This document shows positions 25,294 through 36,023 of a stretch of 64,000 nucleotides of DNA, piece after piece; position 1 is the stretch's first letter; each line of letters starts with the position of its first letter. The notes beneath the pieces were generated by a model. The model searched no databases. It was not told the DNA's origin and was given only the letters and a program-made list of their open reading frames with translations. The translations under genes were made by a program, and so were the position numbers. The stretch covers positions 11,286,501 to 11,350,500 of the forward strand of contig NC_085128.1 of NCBI RefSeq assembly GCF_030269925.1. The letters run 5' to 3'. The stretch comes from Bombyx mori (lineage: Eukaryota; Arthropoda; Insecta; Lepidoptera; Bombycidae).

Positions 25294-25431
25294 TGAACTA
25301 TACTTGAGACCTTAGAACTTATATCTCAAGGTGGGTGGCGCATTTACGTTGTAGATGTCTATGAGCTCCAGTAACCATTTAACACCAGGTGGGCTGTGAG
25401 CTCGACCACCCATCTAAGTAATAAAAAAAAA
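25294..25431 (+). mobile_element. Bm1 SINE, 3' third
   Basis: TGAGACCTTAGAACTTATAT through CATCTAAGTAATAAAAAAAA. 5'-truncated. Confidence 0.88.
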
Positions 25432-25727
25432 TCCAAACATTGTTTTTTTTTAAACCACTCACTCTCTAACTTAATTTGAGTACCTACAATGTACAAAGTT
25501 TCAACTCAATCCCTAAAGGTACATATACATAATATAATTGTATTTCGAACGATCGATCTATTTGTAGAATTCGGTAGTATAATGGAATTAAAGCTGAACA
25601 ATTTTGTACGTTTGTCTGCTATTCCATACTATGCTATTGGCACTGCATGTTATGTAGATGAAGTTTGCAGGCAAACCCCTATATTATGTTTTATCAATTG
25701 CTACATAGGTCTCATTGAAATTATATG

Positions 25728-26146
25728 AACTAGAGGTCCCGCAGTAGTCGAAATTCGAATATAATTAATTTGGAATTGTAAGTTTGTACACTATTATGAT
25801 TGTATTTTATACTTCTATAATCACAAATTTCGCCAAGACTACACTATAAAAAATATTAACAAAGACAAACAATATTTAATCTATTCTCAATTTGACAACA
25901 GACGTCAAGAACAAAAGTTTGACAATAAATAGTATGCGTGTGTGCGTCAAATACATGGTATGTAGTGTGTGTAATGTTTTCTTTATTGATTTAATGTATC
26001 TTTTATGCATTATTTAAAAAAAAAATGAGCATTGTGCACTTCTTCTCTATATTCTCTATAAGTGTGGAAAATTTCATACTTTTCCGTCCGCGCAATTTTC
26101 GTAAAAAGGGATACAACATTTTTGCTTCACGTATTAATATTATGAA
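25728..26146 (+). mobile_element. SINE-like element, about 405-bp family, complete
   Basis: The 5' end is AACTAGAGGTCCCGCAGTAG and the 3' body ends GCTTCACGTATTAAT, with a short AT tail. A 12-bp target-site duplication, TGAAATTATATG, flanks it at 25716-25727 and 26147-26158. It has no ORF or poly(A), so a LINE with an AT-type tail probably mobilised it. Copies at 53568-53972 and 11870-12420 share both ends. Confidence 0.75.
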
Positions 26147-26219
26147 TGAAATTATATGTACATGAAATTACTAAACTGACAGATGAAATAAAATTGTACT
26201 ACTAAAAACGTGTGTACGT

Positions 26220-26417
26220 GTTTGTTTATTGCTTAGATAGGTAGACGAGCTCACGACTTTCCTAGTGTTGAGTGATTGCCGGAGCCCATAGACATCAACA
26301 ACGTAAATGCACGACCGACCTTGAGATATGAGTTCTAAGGTCGCAGTTTTTACAGTACGATAGCTACTCTCCACCCTACAAGCCGAAACGCATTACTACA
26401 TTACAGCAGAAATAGGC
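26220..26417 (-). mobile_element. Bm1 SINE, 3' half, split by a LINE insertion
   Basis: TTGCTTAGATAGGTAGACGA through GCAGAAATAGGC is Bm1. The rest of the same copy resumes at 26801, after a CR1-like insertion. Confidence 0.85.
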
Positions 26418-26469
26418 ATACTTATATACATATCATTATATTGTTAATATCTACAGGTGCGGCCTCACA

Positions 26470-26795
26470 ATTGGAATTGTTTGAGATGATCGCATCATCT
26501 CATTTTTATCACCACCCCGCCTGCCAGCGGGGTAGAGTTGATCCATACTACCTAGAACCACTGCGATCATCCACAGTGTGCTTCCGAGATCTTTTTTTCC
26601 ACGTACTATCTGGATTTGAAATGAACTCCTCCCGAGCGCTATGACATGTCCTTCTTCAAACGAGGCTTGTGGAGAGTACTTAACGGTAGGCAGCTTGGCT
26701 CTCCCCTGGCGTTACTGACGTCCATGGGCGACGATAAACACTCATCATCAAATGGGTCGTATGCCCGTATGCCTCTGTAAGGGCAAGAAAAAAAC
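26470..26795 (+). mobile_element. CR1-like LINE 3' fragment inside Bm1
   Basis: TTGGAATTGTTTGAGATGAT through GCAAGAAAAAAAC matches the last 340 bp of the copy at 37376-38168. The ORF2 remnant is broken by stops and small deletions. Confidence 0.82.
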
Positions 26796-26800
26796 AAAAA

Positions 26801-27032
26801 GTACAAGGCGCCCTACCACCAGTAAATACGCAATTTAAATTTTTTTCGGGGTTGATTTTTATTAAACGAAGTTATTCCTTCACCATTTGACAGAAGGAAG
26901 ACATTTGTGAACATGCTTTAAGTATTTATTTCATCACAAAAATTGGTACCTGCCTGCGGGATTTGAACACGGTAAAGTCGTATTACTAAATACGAATGCA
27001 TTCGGCGTCTTAACCTTTAGGCCACGACGACT
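26801..27032 (-). mobile_element. Bm1 SINE, 5' half of the split copy
   Basis: It continues from GCGCCCTACCACCAGTAAAT to the tRNA-like head, ending TTTAGGCCACGACGAC. With 26220-26417 it makes one old, near-full-length Bm1. Confidence 0.85.
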
Positions 27033-27133
27033 ACTATCTTTTAACATAATGTGACTACGTAAGTTTTATTTTTTCATCAATAGTTCATAATTTGTGTTTC
27101 TATAGTTACCATATATGGCTGGTAGTTAACATA

Positions 27134-27250
27134 GAACACAAGATATTTGACAGATGCCTGAATGTCGCTAACGATATCTTAAAGATAAGTTTGCCCAAGT
27201 ACAAGTCCCGAACAATGATGTTCGAACCGTCGATCTATCGAGCAATTACA
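27134..27250 (+). repeat. Repeat with open frame, copy 1
   Basis: About 115 bp here align without gaps to 31411-31527. Both read in frame as a similar peptide, KIFD-[RK]-CL...DI[LF]KISL...PS[IV]YRAI. Third-position changes are not in clear excess, so this may be an old transposon fragment, a duplicated exon or a pseudogene. Function unknown. Confidence 0.5.
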
Positions 27251-27532
27251 CCTTTTCGCTGGAAGATCTTCTCTTAGCTGTCATCCAAAAAGCGGAATGG
27301 CTAAAAGAGAACTTTGCTGTTGGGGGCACCTTCAGCAATGGAGTTTTTCCCTTTGAAAGCACATAATAATGTAAATTTCGTCTTCATGTCACTTTTACAA
27401 GACCGAGATTTATTAATATAAGTTGACAGTAAGTAAAAGTATTTCATTTCATTCGATTTTTCGATTTCGTCTACAACGCCATTGTTAAAAGATCGGAGAT
27501 TTGTAATTTTAATGTAAATAGTGCAAGTTTTG

Positions 27533-27780
27533 TACTGGTGGTAGGACCTCTTGTGAGTTCGCACGGGTAGGTACCACCGCCCTGCCTATTTCTGCCGTGA
27601 AGCAGTAATGCGTTTCAGTTTGAAGAGTGGGGCAGCCGTTATAACTATACTTGAGACCTTAGAACTTATATCTCAAGGTGTATGGCGCATTTACGTTGTA
27701 GATTTGTATGGGCTCCAGTAACCACTTAACTCCAGGTAAGCTGTGAGTTCGTCCACACATCTAAGCAATAAATAAAAAAA
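27533..27780 (+). mobile_element. Bm1 SINE, short form
   Basis: It starts exactly at ACTGGTGGTAGGACCTCTTG and runs to the A-rich tail. Both promoter boxes are absent. Confidence 0.9.
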
Positions 27781-28291
27781 CTAAGATTAATCTCTACGTA
27801 GCTGTATTTAAAGGTCACGTTTGTTTATTATTATATGCCAGGGTCATAAAACGCGTTACGTAACGTTTACAAAGGGAAGATATTCCATCGAGGGGTGACA
27901 TTGCTCTGTAAACTAACTGTACAAATTTAATGTTGTTTTTATATACTTTCTGTTACAAACTGTTTATTAATTATTAGAAATATACACTAATACTGATTAC
28001 AGAACCCTCCACTATGTGCTGACTGACATGCTTCTGCCTTTACCTTAATTTAGTGGGCGGTAAGTAAAGTATTTAAAAAAAAAATTATTAACACTTTGTT
28101 AAATTGGAACTTTAATAATATTCATGTCTTCGTAAGAAGCAATATAGAATCGTGTTTCATCATCACCCAGCAGATTATACCTATGTGATTTAAATGAAAA
28201 TTTAATTTCAAATGAAAGCCTATCCCATCCCGAATCAAACTACGTATATACACGTAATTTTATTCCTTACAAACAATCACTTCATCAAAGT

Positions 28292-28445
28292 ACCAACTGT
28301 AAATAAACTGTACGTCACGAGACAGACCTAAACAACTAAAATATGTACATATTACATGCACACAAGGTTCAAATTCCTGCAAATAATTTCAGATTTAGAA
28401 TGTTCAATTACACGACTTCGTAATTAACTATTGTAAACATGGGGG
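28292..28445. repeat. Duplicated 150-bp block, copy 1
   Basis: It shares ACCAACTGTAAATAAACTGT, ACAGACCTAAACAACTAAAA and TAACTATTGTAAACATGGGG with 29281-29430, in the same orientation and 989 bp apart. No coding signal. Confidence 0.7.
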
Positions 28446-28559
28446 TAATCTATGAATAGTTTTCCGCAAATTCAAAGCAAACAAACACTTGGATGAACCG
28501 TTGCGTCTTAATTCCACGTTTAGGTACGAGTTTCTTTCGGTCCCTTTTTTACTGATGTT

Positions 28560-28690
28560 AATCAGTTCACGGGCGCATGGGCCATCTGGGGGTTAATTAT
28601 TTTCGGTTCGAAGGGTGGGATAGCAGTCATATAGTACAACAAAAATTTGAGGTTCACCTCCCAAGGTGAGTGGTCACACAGATGTCGCTA
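28560..28690 (+). mobile_element. Decayed Bm1 SINE fragment
   Basis: TTTTCGGTTCGAAGGGTGGG, ATAGCAGTCATATAG and CCCAAGGTGAGTGG follow the Bm1 order with strong divergence. Confidence 0.4.
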
Positions 28691-28718
28691 ACATCTTAAT
28701 AGCAATCGCTAACATTTT

Positions 28719-28971
28719 ACTGGTGGTAGGACCTCTTGTGAGTCCGCGCGGGTAGGTACCACCGCCCTGCCTATTTCTGCCGTGAAGCAGTAATGCGTTT
28801 CGGTTTGAAGGGTGGGGCAGCCGTTTTAACTATACTGAGACCTTAGAACTTATATCTCAAGGTGGTTGGCGCATTTACGTTGTAGATGTCTATGGGCTCC
28901 AGTAACCACTTAACATCAGGTGGGCTGTGAGCTCGTCCATCCACCTAAGCAATAAAAAATAAATAAAAAAA
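28719..28971 (+). mobile_element. Bm1 SINE, short form
   Basis: It again begins at ACTGGTGGTAGGACCTCTTG and ends CCTAAGCAATAAAAAAT. Well preserved. Confidence 0.92.
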
Positions 28972-29280
28972 GGCCGTGAATTAGAAAGCATTATCGCTTA
29001 GAATAGATATTGGCAGGGCGATGACATCTACCCGTACAGGATCACTAGGGGTCCTAATACCAGTGAACGCTTGGAAGGTTAATGACAAAGAGAAGGTTTT
29101 CGGCTGACATTGGTCAGTGGACCGACGGTTATCCCTTTGTCATTATCTCCCAAACAACTGTCAAATATCTTCTGTTCTATGATGGCTACCGCCACAAACG
29201 TTCGTTACTTATAAATTTCAGGTGTATTCGAATTACTGTACTGCTCTTCAAATTACACTATATTAGGGTCGCTTAAAATT

Positions 29281-29430
29281 ACCAACTGTAAATAAACTGT
29301 ATGCCCTGCGACAGACCTAAACAACTAAAAACCATATTATATGCACGAAAGGCTGAAATTCCGGCAAATCATTTCGGATTTAGAATACTTAATTACACGA
29401 CTTTGTAATTAACTATTGTAAACATGGGGT
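29281..29430. repeat. Duplicated 150-bp block, copy 2
   Basis: Partner of 28292-28445, with scattered substitutions and a few small indels. Confidence 0.7.
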
Positions 29431-29439
29431 TAGAGGATA

Positions 29440-30740
29440 TAGAGACTGCCGAAGATAGGAAGACGTGGGGAAGCATAGTGGATCGAGTGATCAATACTTC
29501 AAACTAGACACGACCTTGAGAAATGAAGAGACCGACTCAGAAGAATAAGAAGAGGAATATCATTTAGGTGATTAGATTAGTTCACTAAACCGTGAATACC
29601 GCTTTTGAATTAGAATAGAGTTGTTTTTATATTTGCCGTATAAAAACAATTTCCAATTTGAAATCTATGATTCTTGATCAACGAATACATCTATATCATC
29701 GCCTATTAAACTAATTAAAATTTCTAAAACAGAATAAAGTAAATTTTTGCAAAGCAAGCAACTGGGCCAAGTTTTATGGATTCAACAGAAACAAATACAA
29801 TTTAATGAACTAATTTGGACAACCTCGTAAAAGTCGTAGAAGCTCGGAGGTTAATAGAGTATTTCTATATTTCAAAAATGATTAACATGAAATACTTTAT
29901 TAGACAGCGGTATGATTAATATAACGTTTAATAAAAAGTTTGGGATAATTTTATTTAAAAAAACCGGACATGAGTATCCACGGTCTCCTGAATATAACAT
30001 AAATTAATAAGTTTTTATTTATTAAATACGACTAAGCGATACGAACGACAAAAAAACCATTTATTTATTTAGTAATGTAATCATTAAATTGAATAATTTC
30101 TCGTACAGAAGATATTTTAAGGAAGGTAAAAAGTACAATATCGAAATCAAAATAATTGAATTTAATCGTAAAAAATTGTGGATTCGTTGCATTATTATAT
30201 TTCAAGGTGTGTTTTTTCTAGCGACAGTCACTACATACATTATAGTCTGTAATCTTGACTAGAAAGAAAAAAGCACCAGTCTAAATTACGCTGAAAGAAT
30301 AGATTGCCTAATAAGAATATAAATAATTAAAATCGCCTACACATCTAATAAAGTAAGATACAAATCAACTAAAAAGTGAGTTATTTTTAGTTAGTTTCCT
30401 ATCAAACCCTCGATAAATCTAAGCAAAAAGAATAACGAATGAAACTAGCTACACGGTGCTTCTATAAAAAAACGAAGCCTTTTAATTTTCAGGTCAATCG
30501 ATGATATCAAATGACAAATTTATGCTTGGAATGTAAATCTGAAATCTTGAAACAAAATAGAAATAGTTCCTTTCACAAACAGTTTCTCTTTGTGAATGTC
30601 AAAGTACATCTAGATTAATTATTTGAAGCTCAAGTAAAAACAATTTCTCTTATTCTCAACAACAACAACTTCTCAAATGTTTTTAAATTGTGTGTTTAAA
30701 TTAATTTGGAATTAGGAATTTAGGTTGTACGAAAGCTAGT
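29440..30740. other. No gene seen
   Basis: AT-rich sequence lying within intron 4 of the beat-like gene. Nothing recognisable. Confidence 0.5.
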
Positions 30741-30751
30741 GCTGGGTGTTT

Positions 30752-30830
30752 TTTTTTTTTTGAAAGCAGGCCATCTGATGGTTGGTGATCAGCGTGATTC
30801 ATGGACAGCAGTAATGCATTGAGAATTGAT
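30752..30830. repeat. Small decayed retroelement-like fragment
   Basis: After a T-run, CATCTGATGGTTGGTGATCA and CATGGACAGCAGTAATGC resemble lepidopteran SINE or LINE tails. Family not assigned. Confidence 0.3.
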
Positions 30831-31410
30831 ATAAGGATTTTAGATAGAATAGAGTCTGTTTAGGTACCAGATGGTACAATTTGGAAAGGGTAAATGATTC
30901 ACCAATTTTGAATTCAAGTCAAATTCTTTCATTAGCCTACCTTGAACAAGAACTAGAATGACAACTCTGTGTGGACTGTGTATATATAATACCCTTATAT
31001 ATAATAATACCCTTAATAATAATAATACCCTTGTATATAAGTATATTGTTATGAGCAAAATGAACTTTTTATTTGCGTAATAGTAATCTTTATTGCTGTG
31101 GTCTTTTTTGGCATCACATTACTCTGCTGCCTGTCTCAAAATGGGTTTTCTTGATCCACTGCTATTATTTGAGGTCGGAGCTCCTCAATTTTCTGCGTCA
31201 ACTCAAACTATCCTGGGTTGCTTTTCATATTTGATAAAGATTACAATATTATCGGGTATCACCTTATTATTTTCTTTTATCATCAAATTAATTTTAAGTT
31301 AATACCCTTTTTGGGCCGTGAAGAATTAAATATTATTAACTGGTCGGTTTTATATTATACATAGAAATTGGTTGAACATTCTTTTGTGATACTGTGGCGG
31401 CAGCCATTAT

Positions 31411-31527
31411 ACAATACAAGATATTTGACAAATGCCTGAGTCTCGCTTACGACATTTTCAAGATAAGCTTGCATATATACAAGTTCGGAACGTCAACTTT
31501 AGGACCGTCGGTCTACCGAGCAATAGT
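31411..31527 (+). repeat. Repeat with open frame, copy 2
   Basis: Partner of 27134-27250. Here the open frame is longer (31394-31684), but the extension is AT-rich and hydrophobic and may be chance. It lies in beat intron 4, on the opposite strand. Confidence 0.5.
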
Positions 31528-31957
31528 TAACCAGCTTGGGAAGATCTCCTTTTATCATATATCTCTACAATACAACAAATTATTGTTGAATGTGCTGCTA
31601 GAATATTTTGTTTTAACTCTGCGTGTTAAATTGAGCACTTATTGCTCGTTCTCATTATATTTTCTCCTCGTTTTTCTATTCTGATTAATCTGTCTTAGTC
31701 CATTCTCCTTTTTGGCAAATTGATTATACCTTAAAACTTCTTGAATCTTAAACACGTGTCGGGGGCCTACTATCTAAGTTCTTCCCCATTTAGATCGGTT
31801 GGTTTGTCCTGATCCACAATGCATAGTTCAAAAAATATTGGAATATATTACAACCCAACGTGCAGAAACTCAAACTTTGACACAAATGACATTTCCTTTC
31901 TGGTATTTTTTGGTTATGTGAGAATAATTTCAAGCCTGTTTGACATTAGTAAAAACT

Positions 31958-32201
31958 CTTTTTTTTATTGCTTCGATGGGTGGACTAGCTCACAGCCCAC
32001 CTAGTGCTAAGTGGTTACTGGAGCCTATAGACATCTAAAACGTAAATGCGCCACCCACCTTGAGATATAAGTACTAAGATCTCAGTATAGTTACAACGGC
32101 TGCCCTACCCTTCGACCGAAACGCATTACTGCTTCACGGCAGAAATAGACAGGGCGGTGGTACCTACCCGCGCGGACTCCCAAGAGGTCCTACCACCAGT
32201 A
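31958..32201 (-). mobile_element. Bm1 SINE, short form
   Basis: From the T-run at 31958 to CCTACCACCAGT at 32200. It has the same 5' boundary as the other short forms. It ends only 37 bp from beat exon 4. Confidence 0.92.
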
Positions 32202-32238
32202 ACTATGTACAAGTACTTTATATAAAATGTTAAATTAC

Positions 32239-32372
32239 CTTTTCGCCGTCAATATCCCAACTGAGTACGGCAGCTGGGTACGATTTCCCTGACGTACAGT
32301 TCAGGAACAAGTAGTCACCTTTTCTGTTCTCTTGTTGGTTACCTGTTATTTTAGGACCTTCTCTCGGGAGAT
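32239..32372 (-). CDS. beat-like: beat-like gene, exon 4 (first half of Ig domain 2)
   Basis: The exon is bounded by TTTGCCAG and AAG|GTAATT on the minus strand. It starts with two bases that complete a Tyr codon from exon 3 and ends in phase 0. It encodes LPREGPKITG, then GDYLFLNCTSGKSYPAAVL and SWDIDGEK. The GPKITG linker, NCTSGKS with the first Cys of Ig2, and the SW...GE strand are what beat proteins show between the two Ig domains. NCT is a possible N-glycosylation site. It is 1.3 kb from exon 3. All codons are open and the reading needs no correction. Confidence 0.9.
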
Positions 32373-32689
32373 CTGGCAAAAACAAATTTGATCAAAAATA
32401 CTTAAAAGTTCGAATCGAAGAAGCGCCTATATAATATTTAGTTGCTTATTTGGTTGCTATTTCCTTTGAATGATACAGCTAGGTAAGCTTATAACTCAGA
32501 TAAAACAGTTTAAATAAGAAGACTCTGTCCATATTCTGTTCAATGCACACTAAGAGGACGAATATAACTTGAAGTTGGAAAATAACGACCGTCCTTTAAT
32601 TTTCTTATGGTTTTTGAACGCGGCAGAGAAACAACAAACGCTAAAGCTCTGTTGTAGTATATCAACTACCACGAAGTAATTGAATCATC

Positions 32690-32880
32690 TATATTGTTCT
32701 GTGGGTTCCGAGGAGAGTGCTTTGAGAAGTTTTTCGAGATGCATCTTAATATTATTATTGTAGCCGCTTTAAGACAGAGCAGCATCTTAACTGAAATCAC
32801 TTGTGTCATTGTGTTTAAAGTGGTTATTTTTACCATCTCTGGAATGAACCCGTCCAGGTGTTTTTCGAACGATATAACAA
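32690..32880 (+). mobile_element. Ancient CR1-like LINE remnant
   Basis: GAGGAGAGTGCTTTGAGAAG with TTTTTCGAGATG, then CATCTCTGGAATGAACCCGT and TTTTTCGAACGATATAAC, track the ORF2 end of the copy at 37376-38168 (GECSEELFEM and LWNELP). The middle is lost. Highly diverged. Confidence 0.45.
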
Positions 32881-33307
32881 TATTTTTTCAAGGGAATTTG
32901 CTGCCGTGGACATTGATTAGGTAAGCCATGAGTGACACCATACACTCACAATTGAGTAGGAGCAGGCTCGTCTGACTTTCAAGGCAATTATATTAAATTT
33001 ATATTTCATTTAAGTACTATTCTTCATTTGCAGTTTAAAAGGAAGCATTTACGCATTAATTTAAAATAATATGAGTAATTTATGAACTTCTACAGCCAGT
33101 TTCAGTGGTTAAATGTACAACAGAACTCTAAATTGAAATGGTTTCCTTGTTGAGCACGTTCGTATGATCAAAGGAAAACAAATGGATTTTTCTTTCTCAA
33201 AATGAAACTCCAAATGAGGAATTTGTTTGAGCTTAAGGTGAATTTTTAAAAGGTCCAATTCTTTCGTTGTTTGTCTCTAAAACGTATTCAGTTTAAATTA
33301 AATATCT

Positions 33308-33549
33308 TTTTTTATTGCTTAGGTGGGTGGACGAGCTCACAGCCGACCCGGTGTTAAGTGGTTACTGGAGCCCATATACATGTACAACGTAAATGCGCCA
33401 CCCATCTTGAGATATAAGTTCTAAGGTCTCAGTATAGTTCCAACGGCTTCCCCACCCTTCAAACCGAAACGCATTACTGCTTCAGGGCAGAAATAGGCGG
33501 GGTGGTGGTACCTACCCGTGCGGACTCACAAGAGCTCCTACCACTAGTA
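33308..33549 (-). mobile_element. Bm1 SINE, short form
   Basis: From the T-run to CTCCTACCACTAGTAA. Same boundary as the other short copies. It lies in the 1.3-kb intron between beat exons 3 and 4. Confidence 0.92.
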
Positions 33550-33716
33550 AAAACAAAAATACATAATTCCTTATGTTCATAAGGAATTATTTGTTACACA
33601 TGCTAATGCAATTCAATTTCAATTTAAATGAATTAAATATAAAAAACAAAATTGTGTACCACACGAAGCTCAGGTGTCCTTAATTATAAATTTTAAGCGT
33701 AGGTAGTGAAACTTAC

Positions 33717-33852
33717 ATATAACTTCCATTCTGCCCTCGCCGGCTGCAGACGCGAAGCTAGGCGCTTCCGCAGACACCTCGCAGCGATACAAACCCGAAG
33801 ACTTAAGCGTCACCTGGTGCAGCGTGACTTTTCTGTCGTCTGATTTTTGTAA
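33717..33852 (-). CDS. beat-like: beat-like gene, exon 3 (second half of Ig domain 1)
   Basis: On the minus strand the acceptor is CTTGACAG and the donor is TATAT|GTAAGT. It enters in phase 0, after exon 2, and ends in phase 1. It encodes DDRKVTLHQVTLKSSGLYRC followed by EVSAEAPSF and EGRMEVI. The SGLYRCEVSAEAPSF stretch is the hallmark second-cysteine strand of beaten-path Ig domain 1. The exon is richer in G+C than its surroundings. It sits between two short Bm1 copies, each less than 200 bp away. Confidence 0.93.
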
Positions 33853-33947
33853 CTGTCAAGTAATTTTTTAATTATCAGCAATACTTTGACGAAGTTTTAG
33901 CCAAATCTATCATCACGAAGCCTCACTTGGGCAAAAAAAGGTAAATA

Positions 33948-34193
33948 TTTCTTTTATTGCTTAGATGGGTCGACTAGCTCACAGCCCACCTGGTGTTAAA
34001 TGGTTACTGAAGCCCATGGACATCTGCAACGTAAATGCGCTACCCACCTTGAGATGTAAGTTCTAAGGTCTCAAGTATAGTTACAACAGCTGCCCCACCC
34101 TTCAAACCGAAACGCATTACTGCTTCACGGCAGAAATAGGCAAGGCGGTGGTACCTACCCGTGCGGACTCACAAGAGGTCCTACCACCAGTAA
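33948..34193 (-). mobile_element. Bm1 SINE, short form
   Basis: From the T-run to CCTACCACCAGTAA, flanked by similar TAAATATTTCTTTTATT and TAATATTCTTTTATT sequences that may be an imperfect target duplication. That would mean the short form was itself inserted. Confidence 0.92.
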
Positions 34194-34199
34194 TATTCT

Positions 34200-35180
34200 T
34201 TTATTACTATTATTCACGAGATCACGTATCAGCCATTCTTAAGTACTTATCAGATTCTATCACTAAATAAATACCGTCGTATAATTTTAGACGTGTAAGC
34301 GAAATCTTATTACAGCACAATAATTTATTATTTACATAAAAGATAATTAATTATATGCTTTAAGGCATCTCTTTTAATTATGATGTATTATTTTAATAAG
34401 TATTACGAATAGGCAGAAATAACGCTGTGTATATAAGTAAAATTATATAAAGCCAAAAATCTCTTGAAAAACTGATATTAATTCAATTTCCTTGAACGAT
34501 TCATTCGATAACAAAAGCCAGTAGTGTTTCTCTGAAAAAAAAAAAACACTCTTTTGAAAGTTAAATCGTCTGTCTGTTTAACGTAGAAACAAACTAACTA
34601 AAAACAAGACTTTTTGCTTCAAGAGACGATCGCTATAAAAAATTACATAAATTTCGTTTTCATTCAACTTTTATCATAAAATATAAATAAGTTTTCGAAG
34701 AGGACGACAATGTCATTCACATTGTAAAGATTGGCTTTTTTTGGCGCCGCTTATAATAAAATTGTTTGACAAAAGTTCATGTTTTTGATAATTTTATGAA
34801 ACCTTCTTGTTATTGTTAAACTGTTTTTTTATTATGATTATAAATCTATAACACAAAAAAAAAAACTTATACTTATACGGCAGTAGAAAGTCATTGGTAA
34901 GGCTTCCCGTATGACGCAAATATTATAAATGAGCATTAATAATAATGTGTGGTTGAAAATTTTCGTGTTAAAGTATTGGCTATGTATTTTTTTGTGAGAC
35001 GAATGAACTACATGAAAACACATTGGCCTAACTGGAGAAATTACTAAAAGGAAAAAAAAACTCGAGATATTCAACCAATAAATTGATTTATATTTTTTGT
35101 GTATATTATTATATATGTATTTTTATTATGTTCTTGTTATTAATTAATTTCTTTTTCATGATATGTAGTTTACGATTACA
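34200..35180. other. No gene seen
   Basis: AT-rich intronic DNA between beat exons 2 and 3. Nothing recognisable. Confidence 0.5.
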
Positions 35181-35187
35181 TTTTTCT

Positions 35188-35270
35188 TGAGCGCTATCAC
35201 ATTTCTTTCTTCAAACGAGGTTTATGGAGAGAACTCAGCGGTAGGCAACGATTTGGCTATGCCCCTGTCA
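35188..35270 (+). mobile_element. CR1-like LINE tail, left part, split by Bm1
   Basis: GAGCGCTATCACATTTCTTT to CTATGCCCCTGTCA matches the copy at 37376-38168. It resumes at 35733-35806 after the Bm1 insertion. Confidence 0.8.
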
Positions 35271-35710
35271 CTTTTTTTTATTTTATTGCTTAGATGGATG
35301 GACGAGCTCACAGCCCGCCTGGTATTAAGTGGTTACTGGAGCCCATAGACATCTACGACGTAAATGCGCCACCCACCTTGATATATCAGTTGTAAGGTTT
35401 CAGTATAGTTACAACGGCTGCCCTACCCTTCAAACCGAAACGCATTACTGCTTTACGACAGAAATAGGCGTGGTGGTGGTACCTACTCGTGCGGACTCAC
35501 AAGAAGTCCTATCACCAGTAATTACGCAAATTATAATTTTGCGGGTTTGATTTCTATTACACGATGTTATTCCTTCACCGTGGAAGTCAATCGTCAACAT
35601 TTGTTAAGTGCGTATTTCATTAGAAAAATTGGTACCCGCCTGAGATTCAAACACCGGTGCATCGCTCGATACGAATGGACCGGACGTCTCATTCTTTAGG
35701 CCACGACGAC
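35271..35710 (-). mobile_element. Bm1 SINE, full length
   Basis: Complete from the T-run to the head TTTAGGCCACGACGAC, with the B box present as GAGATTCAAACACC in plus orientation (slightly mutated). It interrupts a CR1-like tail. Confidence 0.93.
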
Positions 35711-35732
35711 TTCAAACTTTGTTAGCATTTAT

Positions 35733-35806
35733 TAGCGACGGTAACCACCCACCATTAGATGGGCCGTATGCAGTATGCTAGCCCGCCCACAAGGAAAATA
35801 AAAATA
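35733..35806 (+). mobile_element. CR1-like LINE tail, right part
   Basis: AGCGACGGTAACCACCCACC through AAGGAAAATAAAAATAAAAA is the 3' end of the split copy at 35188. Confidence 0.8.
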
Positions 35807-36023
35807 AAAACGCGTCCAAAATATAAAGTCATATAAACATTACTTGTGTTGTTAAAAACCTAGTACAATGTGAATTGCAGTAATAAAAAATATCCGTGGA
35901 AACTCTCAATTAGAAGTGAATATTCAACTATGTAAGTGAAAAATCTGGTTGGAATTTAAAAGACGAGTCAACGATTCCAATAATTGTGTATTCTTGTTAC
36001 TTAATAACGAAACATCAACATTA

